Shown in pieces: positions 5,777 to 12,949 of a stretch of DNA of 12,949 bases (the stretch's first letter is position 1; each line of letters opens with the position of its first letter). The stretch is from contig CAYXVF010000143.1 in NCBI GenBank assembly GCA_964468125.1, positions 1 through 12,949 on the forward strand. Direction: 5' to 3'. The notes beneath the pieces are model-generated. The model was not told where the DNA came from. It did not search any database and saw only the letters and a program-made list of their open reading frames with translations. A program made the position numbers and the translations under genes. This DNA comes from CAYXVF01 sp964468125. Lineage in GTDB: Bacteria > Myxococcota > XYA12-FULL-58-9 > CAYXVF01.

Positions 5777-6676
5777 ATGAGTGAGTTTCGTATTGGGCAA
5801 GTCGCGGAAATGACCGGTGTGCCGGCGCCTACCATCCGTACGTGGGAGCGGCGCTACGGCGCGCTCGGTCCTCCACGCAGTGGGGTGACGTCGCATCGGC
5901 GCTATACGCCGGAGCAGGTGGAGCGCTTGAGACTGCTAAAGCGCGCGGTTGATGAGGGCGAAGCGATTCGCTCAGTGGCGCGCATGAGCGACGAAGACCT
6001 ACGTCGGCGATTTCATGATGGAGACGGCTCGATGGCGGCTGGACCGATTCGACTCGGGGTCATTCACGGGGCGCTGGCCGCGGCCCTCAAGCCAGATTTT
6101 CTCGACATGGTGGTCGACGTGCCCTCTGGCGAGGCGATCGAATCGGGTCAGTGGGATGCGCTCGTGATCGATAGCGAAAAGGTCGACGTGGCTGGCTTCG
6201 AGGTGCCCGCGGGACCCTTGGTGTTTCTCACCTATCATTTTGCGTCTTCACGCCAGCTCCTGGAGTGGGAGGACCGCGGTTGGATCCCCTTGCGCGCGCC
6301 CCTCACCGCTCAGCGACTGCAACGGTTGATTCGGCGGGAGCTCGGCCGAAGGGTGCAGCCTCATCGGCCGGCTGCGCCGCGCTACACGCCTGCGATGCTG
6401 CAGTCGTTGCAGGAGATCGAGTCTTCCATCGAATGTGAGTGTCTCAACAATCTCGCTGCAATCCTGGAGTCGGTGATGGCGTTCGAGCGCTATTGCGCGC
6501 GATGCGAGAACCAGACCCCGGACGATGCGGCTCTTCACAATCGACTCGGGCGCGAATCCGCGGAGATCCGGCAGCGTGTCGAGCGCATGCTCGAGAGGGT
6601 GATCCTGCACGACGGTTTGGATCTCGACGACCTCTACGCCGGGAAGGTCAGCGTATCCAGGCCAAGCGCCCGCTAG
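5777..6676 (+). CDS. MerR-type regulator with four-cysteine C-terminal domain
   Basis: The protein has 299 residues from ATG 5777. Residues 4-72 are a MerR winged helix: FRIGQVAEMTGVPAPTIRTW, ERRYG, SHRRYTPEQVERLRLLK, then a second helical unit. The middle (about 88-190) resembles a reduced Rossmann-like domain in the place where CarH/LitR proteins bind B12, but the cobalamin histidine motif (D/E-x-H-x-x-G) is absent. The C-terminal part (about 205-290) is helical and carries C220-x-C222 and C240-x-x-C243 (IECECLNN, YCARCEN), a possible metal or redox site. A CxC...C version is, from memory, common in an unnamed group of proteobacterial MerR proteins. No Shine-Dalgarno precedes the ATG, so the message may be leaderless. 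It diverges from the rhodopsin operon and likely controls it and itself. The signal sensed is unknown. Confidence 0.85.
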   Translation: MSEFRIGQVAEMTGVPAPTIRTWERRYGALGPPRSGVTSHRRYTPEQVERLRLLKRAVDEGEAIRSVARMSDEDLRRRFHDGDGSMAAGPIRLGVIHGALAAALKPDFLDMVVDVPSGEAIESGQWDALVIDSEKVDVAGFEVPAGPLVFLTYHFASSRQLLEWEDRGWIPLRAPLTAQRLQRLIRRELGRRVQPHRPAAPRYTPAMLQSLQEIESSIECECLNNLAAILESVMAFERYCARCENQTPDDAALHNRLGRESAEIRQRVERMLERVILHDGLDLDDLYAGKVSVSRPSAR

Positions 6677-6892
6677 CTCGTAACTTTCTGGGGCGAACGC
6701 ACCGCTCAGCAGAGTCGAACTCCATGTTGCGTTCCTTCTCTTCCTGATCGTCCTGTTTACCTTCTTGTATGAATGATGCTCGCGTAGCGCACTGGGGTGG
6801 CGATGGTCGTCGTCTCAGCGCGCTTGCAGCCGACCTGGGGATCAAAAGAGGGAGTCGTCACAATCGCGGGCTCCAAATTTAGGAGCAAATCC

Positions 6893-7126
6893 ATGAGCAC
6901 ACTTGCGATAATGATGTTTACCACTCTCAGCTCTACGGTCGGTCTTGGCGTCTACAGCCTCTACCGCACCCGGCAGGACATCAAGAACGGCGTGAAGAGC
7001 CGTATCGGCGAGTCCGAGGCTTGGTTTAATCGAGCGACGGCAGACCCGCGGAGCGATCCGCGGGTCGCCGATGATCATTTCCTCGTCCCGTTGACATCTC
7101 TTTTACTGGACCACGCTGACGTCTGA
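6893..7126 (+). CDS. Small single-helix membrane protein, 77 aa
   Basis: The start is chosen at ATG 6893 because AGGAG at 6881-6885 stands 7 bases before it. An upstream in-frame start at 6797 would add 32 residues with no ribosome site. The N-terminus is one hydrophobic segment (about residues 3-21, LAIMMFTTLSSTVGLGVYS), followed by a basic stretch (YRTRQDIKNGVKSR) and a polar tail, so it is probably an inner-membrane protein with a cytoplasmic C-terminus. It lies 17 bases before the amidase gene on the same strand and is likely co-transcribed. I recognise no family. Confidence 0.6.
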   Translation: MSTLAIMMFTTLSSTVGLGVYSLYRTRQDIKNGVKSRIGESEAWFNRATADPRSDPRVADDHFLVPLTSLLLDHADV

Positions 7127-7143
7127 GTAGAGGCTCGCAATCG

Positions 7144-8334
7144 ATGACGCCACTCATCGCTGCGATCTTCACGGTACAAGCCGGGGCGGCCCCTACCACG
7201 AGCGCTGCCGCCACTCCGGCAGACGCTGCACGATGGACCGCGGTAGTCAGCGACGCTCCTTCTCGATCTGAAACATGGGTGCGTGTGACGGTGCGCGCCG
7301 AAACGGCTGAGCCGCACGGTTGGGACCTCACCTTCGTTCCCACACCTCTCGTCCGACACCTGCACGTGGAGGCCTCCGCGAGCTGCGAAATGAGTGGCGA
7401 AGGCTATCGGATCACGCGCTCGGGCGCGGCTTCTGAGCTGCGGCTCGCTTTGCGCGTTGGCCCAGGGACAGAAGGGGCATTGCGTTTGGGCGCGATGTCC
7501 GCTCACGGTGTCGAGCGCACCCTCGAGGTGAACCTCTCGAAAGCAGTTCGAGACCCGCCGCGACCTCGTCAGTTTCGGCGCTGCCGTCAGGCGCCGCGCG
7601 AGACGGTGAGCACAACGCGGTTTGCAGTTTCGAAGGCTTGTGACCTTTCCGAGACCTTCGTCATGCTGGATCCCGGACACGGACCGGGCGTCAACACCGG
7701 CGGCGTGTCGGCGACGGGAGTGGACGAATATGTGTTCAATGACCTGCTCGCGATCGAAACGCGCAAAGCGATCCGGGCGCGCGCGCCGGTGCGCGTCGAG
7801 CTCACCCGTGAGGCGACCCGCAACCGTCCGCTGCGCGCGCGAGTGAAGCGAGTCAATCGCGAAGCGCCCGATCTCTTGTTATCGTTGCACCACGATTCCG
7901 TTGCGGACGCTGAACGTCTCACCCTCGTCCGTGACGGCCAGGAGCTTCGTTCCTGCGAGGAGCACTACGGGTTTTCGCTCTACCTGGACACGGTCGACGA
8001 ATTCGCGCCGGCCTCCTATCACGCGGCCCGACGTCTATCGGACAGACTCATGGCCGCGGGCCGGCCCGTCGGGCGCTATTTCTTCTGGGGGCAGGTAGAG
8101 CACGGGATCTACAACGGCGACGTTCTCTACTTGCTCCGCAACGTCGAGGTTCCAGCGGTGCTGCTCGAGAACGGCTTCATCTGCAACTACGACGAAGAGA
8201 GACGGCTCCAACGGCCAGCCTTTCGTCGAAAGCTCGCGTCGCTCATCGCCGACTCGGTCCTCGAGTTTCTGACCGAGCGCAAGTGCGGTGCGGCTCCAAA
8301 GCTCGATGCGACAGGTCTGATTTGGGGCGAGTGA
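7144..8334 (+). CDS. N-acetylmuramoyl-L-alanine amidase (Amidase_3 family)
   Basis: This zinc enzyme cuts the bond between muramic acid and the stem peptide of peptidoglycan. The protein has 396 residues. The N-terminus (MTPLIAAIFTVQAGA) is a short, weak signal peptide, which fits periplasmic export. Residues about 30-140 form a beta-rich region with no clear family. The catalytic domain spans about 170-375: MLDPGHGPG (H179), a zinc-binding glutamate in GVDEYVFN (E195), LSLHHDS (H249, H250) and the catalytic glutamate in LLENGF (E342). A spaced cysteine pair (CE in ELRSCEEH and C in GFICNY) may form a disulfide. A GAGG lies about 10 bases before the ATG. The next gene is another predicted wall hydrolase. 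Domain call firm; natural role (division, cell wall turnover or a released lysin) open. Confidence 0.88.
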   Translation: MTPLIAAIFTVQAGAAPTTSAAATPADAARWTAVVSDAPSRSETWVRVTVRAETAEPHGWDLTFVPTPLVRHLHVEASASCEMSGEGYRITRSGAASELRLALRVGPGTEGALRLGAMSAHGVERTLEVNLSKAVRDPPRPRQFRRCRQAPRETVSTTRFAVSKACDLSETFVMLDPGHGPGVNTGGVSATGVDEYVFNDLLAIETRKAIRARAPVRVELTREATRNRPLRARVKRVNREAPDLLLSLHHDSVADAERLTLVRDGQELRSCEEHYGFSLYLDTVDEFAPASYHAARRLSDRLMAAGRPVGRYFFWGQVEHGIYNGDVLYLLRNVEVPAVLLENGFICNYDEERRLQRPAFRRKLASLIADSVLEFLTERKCGAAPKLDATGLIWGE

Positions 8335-8587
8335 CCTACACCGGCGACGGGTGTGGTTGAGTGTAAGTGTTTGATTCCGTTTGGTTTCTTGAAACCCAAC
8401 GGCGGCCGAAGGTGTAGATCGGGACACGGCGATCGATCCGAAAGCAGTCCTCCACGCTCACCCGGACACCCTGCTCAGATTTCGGGGCGGCGGCGACGAT
8501 GATTTCAGCTTCTCGTGGAGCGGCGCAGAGCCGCCGACGCGCGAACAAGTTCGCCAGCGCCAAGGCTGGGTCGAGCGCTATCGCGAG

Positions 8588-9361
8588 ATGAACCCGGGTG
8601 CCGCCGATCGGGAGCTCAAGTACCCCTATGTGACCGCCAGCGGCGAGCGCGGCTTCGTCGTTTTTCCGCCGGTCGGGGGGACGCGAGAGCACATCGACGA
8701 CGGCACCCATCCGTTTCGCGAGGAAGACGACCTCTTCTCGACCGGCAGACGGCGTTCGGGACCGAGCGGGCTCGAGCGTTTTTTCTCCGAGCTCTTTGCG
8801 CCTCCTGCCCCCGGTACGCCGCGTTCGAGCACCTCGGGCGTGAACCTGCGCGCCGGCAACCAGCCGATCGACGCCTACCGTCCGGGACCCACCCGGGCGA
8901 ACGCGGCACGCCTCGGCGACGAAGTGGCGATGGTAAACGCGGGAGCCATTCGCAACGATCCCCTCGACCCACGCCTTCAGGGGTACCTGCAACAGATGTC
9001 CCGCGACCTGGGCGTTCGCATCGAGGTCTATAGCGGTGGGCAAGAAGCGGCAGGGGAGGGCGGGCGACGGACGGGTTCCACGCGCCATGATCATGGCTTC
9101 GCTGCGGACTGCCGGATCTATCGCAACGGGCAGCTCCTCAGTGGCGATCAGCTCGGCGAAGTCGTCGATTACTGGTTGGACCGGGGCTGGGGTGGAGTTG
9201 GCTTCGGAATGGACAACGGTGCCCGTGACGCCGGGATTCACTTGGACATGCACGCAAACCGTGCTCGATTCTGGGCGTACGAGGGCACGCGCCTGCCGCC
9301 AAACGTGCGCCAGGTCGTTGCTCGCCACGTTCCCAATGCCCCGGCGCTCCAATACGCGTGA
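8588..9361 (+). CDS. M15-like (D-Ala-D-Ala/endopeptidase fold) peptidase
   Basis: The C-terminal half has the zinc-peptidase pattern of the M15/hedgehog-type fold: GSTRHDHGFAAD gives H167-x6-D174, and GIHLDMH gives H218 (with D220 and H222). The expected preceding strand (IEVYSGGQ) matches the 'V-x-S-G-x-R/Q' segment of this family. Such enzymes cut peptide cross-links or stems in peptidoglycan. The N-terminal half is polar and unassigned, and no signal peptide is seen. The 257 residues are counted from ATG 8588, but the frame is open back to 8393 with coding-like codons and contains no ATG, GTG or TTG there, so the true start is uncertain. A rare start or a frameshift near 8370-8417 is possible. 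It follows the amidase gene and precedes nei by 25 bases. Confidence 0.65.
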   Translation: MNPGAADRELKYPYVTASGERGFVVFPPVGGTREHIDDGTHPFREEDDLFSTGRRRSGPSGLERFFSELFAPPAPGTPRSSTSGVNLRAGNQPIDAYRPGPTRANAARLGDEVAMVNAGAIRNDPLDPRLQGYLQQMSRDLGVRIEVYSGGQEAAGEGGRRTGSTRHDHGFAADCRIYRNGQLLSGDQLGEVVDYWLDRGWGGVGFGMDNGARDAGIHLDMHANRARFWAYEGTRLPPNVRQVVARHVPNAPALQYA

Positions 9362-9386
9362 GTGTGCGAGCGCCTGAAGGCGAAAG

Positions 9387-10205
9387 ATGCCCGAAGGCCC
9401 TGAAGTCCGCCGCGCGGCGGACCAAATTGCGCGTGCGATTGCCGGCGAGACTGCGCGACAGGTGAGTTTCGCCTTCGAGCACCTCGAGGAATGGGAAGAG
9501 CACCTCACCGGCGACCGCGTTTGTCGCGTCGAGACCTACTCGAAGGCGCTCGTTCTCGTATTCGAGTGTGGCTACGCGGTGTACACGCACAATCAGCTCT
9601 ACGGTCGCTGGTATGTGCGTGGCGCGGGGAGCTTGCCCCGCACTCGTCGAAGCCTACGCTTCTCGGTCGAAACGGACGAAAAGGCGGCGCTCCTCTACAG
9701 CGCATCGGAGATCGAGGTGCGCCACGTCGACGAGCTCGTCGAGCATCCCTACATCGCCAAGCTCGGTCCGGACCCGCTGCGGCCGGAGACCACCCTGGAG
9801 ACGCTGACCCAACGGGTTCACGATGGCCGATTCGCGCGGCGCCAGCTCGCGGCCTTGCTCCTGGATCAATCCTTCATCGCCGGCCTCGGCAACTACCTGC
9901 GCAGCGAGATCGCCTTTGAGGCGCGCGTCAATCCGGAGCGCCGCCTGGGCTCGCTGAAAGACCGGGAGCGTGACGCTCTCGCCGAGGCCGTCGCGACCAT
10001 CGTGCACCGCGCGTACGTGAAACGCGGTCTCACGACCGACCCGGCGCTGGTTCGCGCGAAGAAAGACGCGGGCTGGAGTCGACGCGACTATCGCCACTAT
10101 GTGTTTGGCCGGGCCGGGGAGGGGTGTTTCCGGTGCGGTGCCCCGATCGAACGGGTGGAGCTCGCGGGCCGACGTCTCTATCGCTGCGAACGCTGCCAAA
10201 ACTGA
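9387..10205 (+). CDS. nei: DNA glycosylase/AP lyase, endonuclease VIII (Nei)
   Basis: Base-excision repair enzyme that removes oxidised pyrimidines and nicks the DNA backbone. It begins MPEGPE: P2 is the nucleophile and E3 the general acid after removal of Met1. K53 (TYSKALVL) matches the conserved lysine of Fpg/Nei proteins. HNQLYGRWYV and LLYSASEIEV are typical of Nei rather than Fpg. The helix-two-turn-helix motif is LLDQSFIAGLGNYLRSEIAF. The C-terminal zinc finger uses C247, C250, C267 and C270. Its length of 272 residues is close to E. coli Nei (263). A purine-rich site (GAAGGCGAAAG) precedes the ATG. It may be read through from the upstream peptidase gene, but a functional link to that gene is not evident. 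Confidence 0.93.
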   Translation: MPEGPEVRRAADQIARAIAGETARQVSFAFEHLEEWEEHLTGDRVCRVETYSKALVLVFECGYAVYTHNQLYGRWYVRGAGSLPRTRRSLRFSVETDEKAALLYSASEIEVRHVDELVEHPYIAKLGPDPLRPETTLETLTQRVHDGRFARRQLAALLLDQSFIAGLGNYLRSEIAFEARVNPERRLGSLKDRERDALAEAVATIVHRAYVKRGLTTDPALVRAKKDAGWSRRDYRHYVFGRAGEGCFRCGAPIERVELAGRRLYRCERCQN

Positions 10206-10228
10206 GACGCTGGGCATTTGAATCGGGT

Positions 10229-10238
10229 TGACGCGTCA
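10229..10238. promoter_or_regulatory. Palindrome TGACGCGTCA before the transporter operon
   Basis: A perfect 10-bp palindrome, extended imperfectly to GGGT...CACCCC, lies about 65 bases before the small transporter subunit gene. A second TTGACGC follows at 10246-10252. These could be a regulator site and a -35 element, but no clear -10 is seen. Confidence 0.3.
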
Positions 10239-10304
10239 CCCCCTCTTGACGCTCCGCGGTTTTTCTGACGATGGCTCGGTCGGTTTTCACCCGAGAGCGT
10301 ATTC

Positions 10305-10736
10305 ATGGTTCGATCTCTCATTATCGGCACGACGCTTCTCTGGGCGGCGGTCGCCATACTCCCCCCCCTCGGCTACTGGCTCGTCGCACTCTTTGTGTTG
10401 ATCGCGCTGCTCGTCGTGCACGCAGCGCTCGGCACGACCCGGGCGGGCGCGCTCGATCTGCCACTCCTCGGGCCAGTCGTTGTTCCCTGGGCCGTCCTGT
10501 GGGCCGTGGCCTTTGCGTTGGCGGAGTATTTCGCGAGCGCGAGCGCGGGCGAGCGACCGTCCTTCGTACTCGGTGGCTTGCACCCCTCCTACGGCGTGAT
10601 GGTCGTCTTCTATTGGGTCGGTGCCACCGTCGCCATCACCTGGGCGTTTCACGTCTATCGGGATCGTTGGCTCTCCGAGGAGCGCTGGGAAGCCTTCAAA
10701 GCGAGCGTGGAAGGAGACGAGGAGAGCTCCCCATGA
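10305..10736 (+). CDS. Small membrane protein, probable partner of the symporter
   Basis: The protein has 143 residues with about four hydrophobic helices: 3-20, 22-42, 53-76 (VVVPWAVLWAVAFALAEYF) and 94-115 (GVMVVFYWVGATVAITWAF), then a charged cytoplasmic tail (DRWLSEERWEAFKASVEGDE). Its stop overlaps the symporter start as ATGA. This gene pair recalls small-subunit plus SSS-transporter pairs, such as YhdT-PanF and DUF4212-type small subunits, though I cannot assign it to either. Likely role: stabilising or tuning the transporter. ATG 10305 has GAGAG about 9 bases upstream. Confidence 0.75.
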   Translation: MVRSLIIGTTLLWAAVAILPPLGYWLVALFVLIALLVVHAALGTTRAGALDLPLLGPVVVPWAVLWAVAFALAEYFASASAGERPSFVLGGLHPSYGVMVVFYWVGATVAITWAFHVYRDRWLSEERWEAFKASVEGDEESSP

Positions 10737-12232
10737 ACGCTGCGCTCATCCTCGCCTTCGCCGTCGCAATCATCGCGGTCTCCTTCGGGATCGGTCTGTG
10801 GGCGCGGAAGAAAGTGAGCTCACCGGAAGCATTTCTCGGTGGCGCGCGCATGTTTGGGCCCCTCGCGATCGGGCTTTCCACGATGGCAGCGGTCGCGAGC
10901 GCCTTTGCTCTCGTAGGTGTGCCCGGCGCGGTCTACCGTTTTGGGAACACGATCCTGCTCTTCGTCATGTGCGCGCCCGGCTTCACTCTCGGCTATCTCA
11001 TCATCGGAAAGAAGCTTCGAGCGATGGCCGAGCTCGGCTCCGTCGCGAGTCTCGGTGACATCACGGATCTGCGTTTCAACGGCCACCGCGGGATCAAGAT
11101 CATCCTTGTCGTGATGCTCTTCGTCGGCTGCATCATGTACCTCGCAGCCCAAGTGAAGGCCGGTGCCGAGATGTTTCAGGTGCTCTTGGGCATTCCCTCC
11201 ATCGCAGCGGCCTTCATCATCTTCGGTGTGCTCGTGGTCTACACGATACTCAGTGGCGAGGTCGGTGGGATCCTGACGCAGGCCTTTCAGGGGCTGATCA
11301 TGGTGATCGCCGGCCTCACGATCGTGGTCGCCTTCTTCCTCGAGTTCGGTAGCCTCACCGCCGTCATCGATTCGGTCTCCGCCGCAGGCGAGGTCTCGGG
11401 GGGCGAGGGCAGCAAGGCGTTCAGTCCGGACATGCTCAACGCCTGGGGGATCCTGCCCCGTACCTATGCGGTGACCTGGGTCCTGCTGCCCGCCTTTGGC
11501 ATCATGTGCCAACCGCAGGTCATGACCCGAATCATGGCGTTGAAGACGCCCTTGGACATGCCGCGTCTGTCGATCTACGCCACCGTCGCCAATGTGCTCG
11601 TCGGCTTCATGGTCGTCGTCATGGGCTTTGCCGCCCTCCATCTGGTCGCGACCGGTGAGGTCACGCCCTTTGCGCGGCCCGACGAGGCGGTTTTCGGCGT
11701 GGCTGCCTACCTGGGTCTCTACGCCGAGCTGTTGCTCTACAGCGCGGTTTTGGCCGCCGCGATGTCGACGTCGAGCATGTTCCTGACACTCGCTGGTACG
11801 GTCATTTCCCGTGACCTCACCAGCGCCCTCGGATTTGCTCTGCCGGTAGAAAAGCAGGTGTCCGTGTCGAGGATCAGCATGGCTGCGCTCGGCCTTCTCG
11901 CGATCGGCTTTTCTGCGGGCAGCGGTGAAATGGTGGCGATCCTCGGAACCTATGGGTTCGGGACTCTGACCGTCGCCACCTTTCCGCCGCTCGTCATAGG
12001 ATTGCTCTGGAAGGAAACCACCGCTGTCGGTGCGCTCTCGGGGCTTTTGTGCTCCCTGTCGTTGACGCTCTTTTCGGTCTTCGGAGAGCAATTCGTGGGG
12101 TTTCGCTGGCCAGGGGGCATGCCCTGGTACGTCAACGTGCTCGTGCTCTCGATTGTGACGACCGTTCTCGTCTCGCTCCTGAGCCCGAAACAGCCCCTCG
12201 ATCCGCGCGTGGAGCTCGCCCTGGACCTCTAG
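10733..12232 (+). CDS. Sodium:solute symporter (SSS family)
   Basis: The protein has 499 residues with about 12-13 membrane helices, starting MNAALILAFAVAIIAVSFGI. The SSS signature is clear early on: 'SPEAFLGGARMFGPLAIGLS' then TMAAVASAFALVGVPGAVYRFG, which is the broken helix 1 region with small residues near the sodium site. ATMSTSS-like residues in AAAMSTSSMFLTLAGTVISRD (about 340-360) match the helix that completes the sodium site in this family. The substrate cannot be read; organic acids such as pantothenate, acetate or other monocarboxylates are typical of near relatives with a small partner. Reading the frame further upstream to 10271 gives an arginine-rich non-membrane leader overlapping the partner gene, so ATG 10733, with an AGGAG-rich upstream, is chosen. 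Translationally coupled to the partner gene. Confidence 0.9.
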   Translation: MNAALILAFAVAIIAVSFGIGLWARKKVSSPEAFLGGARMFGPLAIGLSTMAAVASAFALVGVPGAVYRFGNTILLFVMCAPGFTLGYLIIGKKLRAMAELGSVASLGDITDLRFNGHRGIKIILVVMLFVGCIMYLAAQVKAGAEMFQVLLGIPSIAAAFIIFGVLVVYTILSGEVGGILTQAFQGLIMVIAGLTIVVAFFLEFGSLTAVIDSVSAAGEVSGGEGSKAFSPDMLNAWGILPRTYAVTWVLLPAFGIMCQPQVMTRIMALKTPLDMPRLSIYATVANVLVGFMVVVMGFAALHLVATGEVTPFARPDEAVFGVAAYLGLYAELLLYSAVLAAAMSTSSMFLTLAGTVISRDLTSALGFALPVEKQVSVSRISMAALGLLAIGFSAGSGEMVAILGTYGFGTLTVATFPPLVIGLLWKETTAVGALSGLLCSLSLTLFSVFGEQFVGFRWPGGMPWYVNVLVLSIVTTVLVSLLSPKQPLDPRVELALDL

Positions 12233-12552
12233 GGACATAGGCGGTGCGTCCCGATTGGCTCATCAAACCGCGCCAGGCCCTATCGCTGCACGCCAAGTGA
12301 GTGACCGAGCGCGCCAAACTTTGTTCCGCATCGCTTCGCTCCGGGCGGCTGCGGCGATCACGGGCAACGTGCGGGAGCTGATCGCGACGATCCGTGGGCT
12401 CGACTTCTACCGCGGCCACCGCTCGACCCAGGCACTCGCCGCGGTCTGAGGCGTAATGCCTCGGGCTTTCGAAGACTTTGATCGAATTGGCCTGAGGAGG
12501 GTCTCGATGGCGCCCGCCGTCGTGGCATAGTCTGTCATGAGGAGGTCCATCG
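12233..12552. other. 320-bp spacer without a convincing gene
   Basis: The stretch holds a 17-codon GTG frame (12244-12300; DWLIKPRQALSLHAK) and a 64-codon TTG frame (12255-12449). Neither has a good ribosome site or recognisable product; they may be decayed coding sequence. A 7-bp hairpin (12446-12452 with 12458-12464, GTAAT loop, one wobble) followed by GCTTTC is a weak terminator candidate. The promoter of the phosphoketolase gene should lie in 12470-12540, but I see no strong -35/-10 pair. Confidence 0.45.
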
Positions 12553-12949
12553 ATGGCCGGCAGCGAAGACCTGAACAAGCTCCACGCGCTCTGGCGCGCA
12601 AGCAACTACCTCGCAGCGGGGATGATCTACCTGCGCGAGAACCCGCTCCTGCGTGAGCCCCTGACCCTCGCGCACGTGAAAAACCGCCTCCTCGGCCACT
12701 GGGGGACCAGCCCGGGATTGAGCTTCACCTATCTGCACTTGTGCCGGCTCATTCGGGATCGCGACCTCGACATGATCTTCCTCGCGGGGCCGGGACACGG
12801 GGCGCCAGGCGTGCTCGCACCGGTTTATCTCGAAGGGTCCTATTCGGAAATCTATCCGAACAAGGCGGAAGACCTCGATGGCCTTCGGGAGTTCTTTGAG
12901 GAGTTTTCCTTCCCTGGTGGGATCGGCAGCCACTGTACGCCGGAGACCC
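12553..12949 (+). CDS. xfp: Phosphoketolase (Xfp family), N-terminal part
   Basis: The thiamine-diphosphate enzyme splits xylulose 5-phosphate (and often fructose 6-phosphate) with phosphate to acetyl phosphate, used in a carbon-saving bypass of glycolysis. The first 132 residues are seen and the window edge cuts the rest (the family usually has about 790-820 residues). Highly conserved blocks are present: NYLAAGMIYLRENPLLREPL, RLLGHWGTSPGLSF (H49), FLAGPGHGAPG (H82), YLEGSYSEIYPN and EEFSFPGGIGSH. AGGAGG at 12540-12545 lies 7 bases before the ATG and fixes the start. Whether it uses both sugars cannot be told from this part. A GHWGTSPG block without changes suggests an intact gene. Confidence 0.93.
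   Translation, partial: MAGSEDLNKLHALWRASNYLAAGMIYLRENPLLREPLTLAHVKNRLLGHWGTSPGLSFTYLHLCRLIRDRDLDMIFLAGPGHGAPGVLAPVYLEGSYSEIYPNKAEDLDGLREFFEEFSFPGGIGSHCTPET

Noticed and set aside
5777..6676. CarH/LitR-type B12 photoreceptor
   Set aside because: The cobalamin-binding histidine motif is missing from the middle domain, so a B12 light sensor is not supported.
8336..8417. Inverted repeat CTACACC ... GGTGTAG after the amidase gene
   Set aside because: Arms are only 7 bp and 68 bases apart, with no T run; likely chance.
8336..9508. 390-codon open frame on the minus strand
   Set aside because: Antisense to the M15-like peptidase and the start of nei, whose motifs are clear on the plus strand.
10271..10732. 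N-terminal extension of the symporter to a start at 10271
   Set aside because: The extension is Arg-rich, non-membrane, and overlaps the small membrane protein gene in another frame. The ATG at 10733 has a ribosome site.
10820..12238. 472-codon open frame on the minus strand
   Set aside because: Antisense to the sodium symporter; the product is a charged, H/D/E/R-rich string typical of a mirrored membrane protein gene.
12255..12449. 64-codon TTG frame upstream of xfp
   Set aside because: No ribosome site, no recognisable product; kept only as part of the spacer description.

Overview
The window is high-GC, densely coding bacterial DNA from a Gram-negative-looking organism. Codon third positions are strongly G/C in the real genes. 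The sequence alone does not fix a lineage. The mix of large unrecognised proteins, peptidoglycan hydrolases, a xanthorhodopsin-like pump and a phosphoketolase would suit a myxobacterium-like or marine proteobacterial genome, but this is a guess. I see no tRNA, rRNA, CRISPR array, insertion sequence or phage module.

Left part (1-3431). A large unrecognised protein on the minus strand runs off the left edge (starts at 1439). Next is a short remnant of a glyoxalase/VOC gene on the plus strand (from 1630). A strong terminator (1866-1905) closes a two-gene minus-strand operon: an SCP2-like domain protein (start 3359), then a 296-residue coiled-coil protein. A perfect 7+2+7 palindrome lies just upstream of the operon.

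Centre (3767-6676), the most interesting part. A minus-strand operon encodes a DTE-type, green-tuned, xanthorhodopsin-like proton pump with the glycine that permits a carotenoid antenna. It is followed by a 67-residue two-helix membrane protein whose GTG start overlaps the rhodopsin stop, and by a Brp/Blh beta-carotene dioxygenase that makes retinal. Divergent from it, across an AT-rich 117-bp spacer, is a MerR-type regulator with a four-cysteine C-terminal domain. Chromophore synthesis, pump, an undescribed small partner and a probable local regulator thus form a compact phototrophy cassette. No carotenoid synthesis (crt) genes lie in the window.

Right-centre (6893-10205). On the plus strand are a 77-residue single-helix protein, an Amidase_3 N-acetylmuramoyl-L-alanine amidase, an M15-like peptidase whose reading frame begins without a normal start codon, and the DNA glycosylase Nei. 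The first three look like an envelope or peptidoglycan-remodelling group.

Right end (10305-12949). A small four-helix membrane protein overlaps a sodium:solute symporter (ATGA overlap), a probable two-component transporter. After about 320 bp without a convincing gene comes the start of a phosphoketolase (xfp), cut by the window edge.
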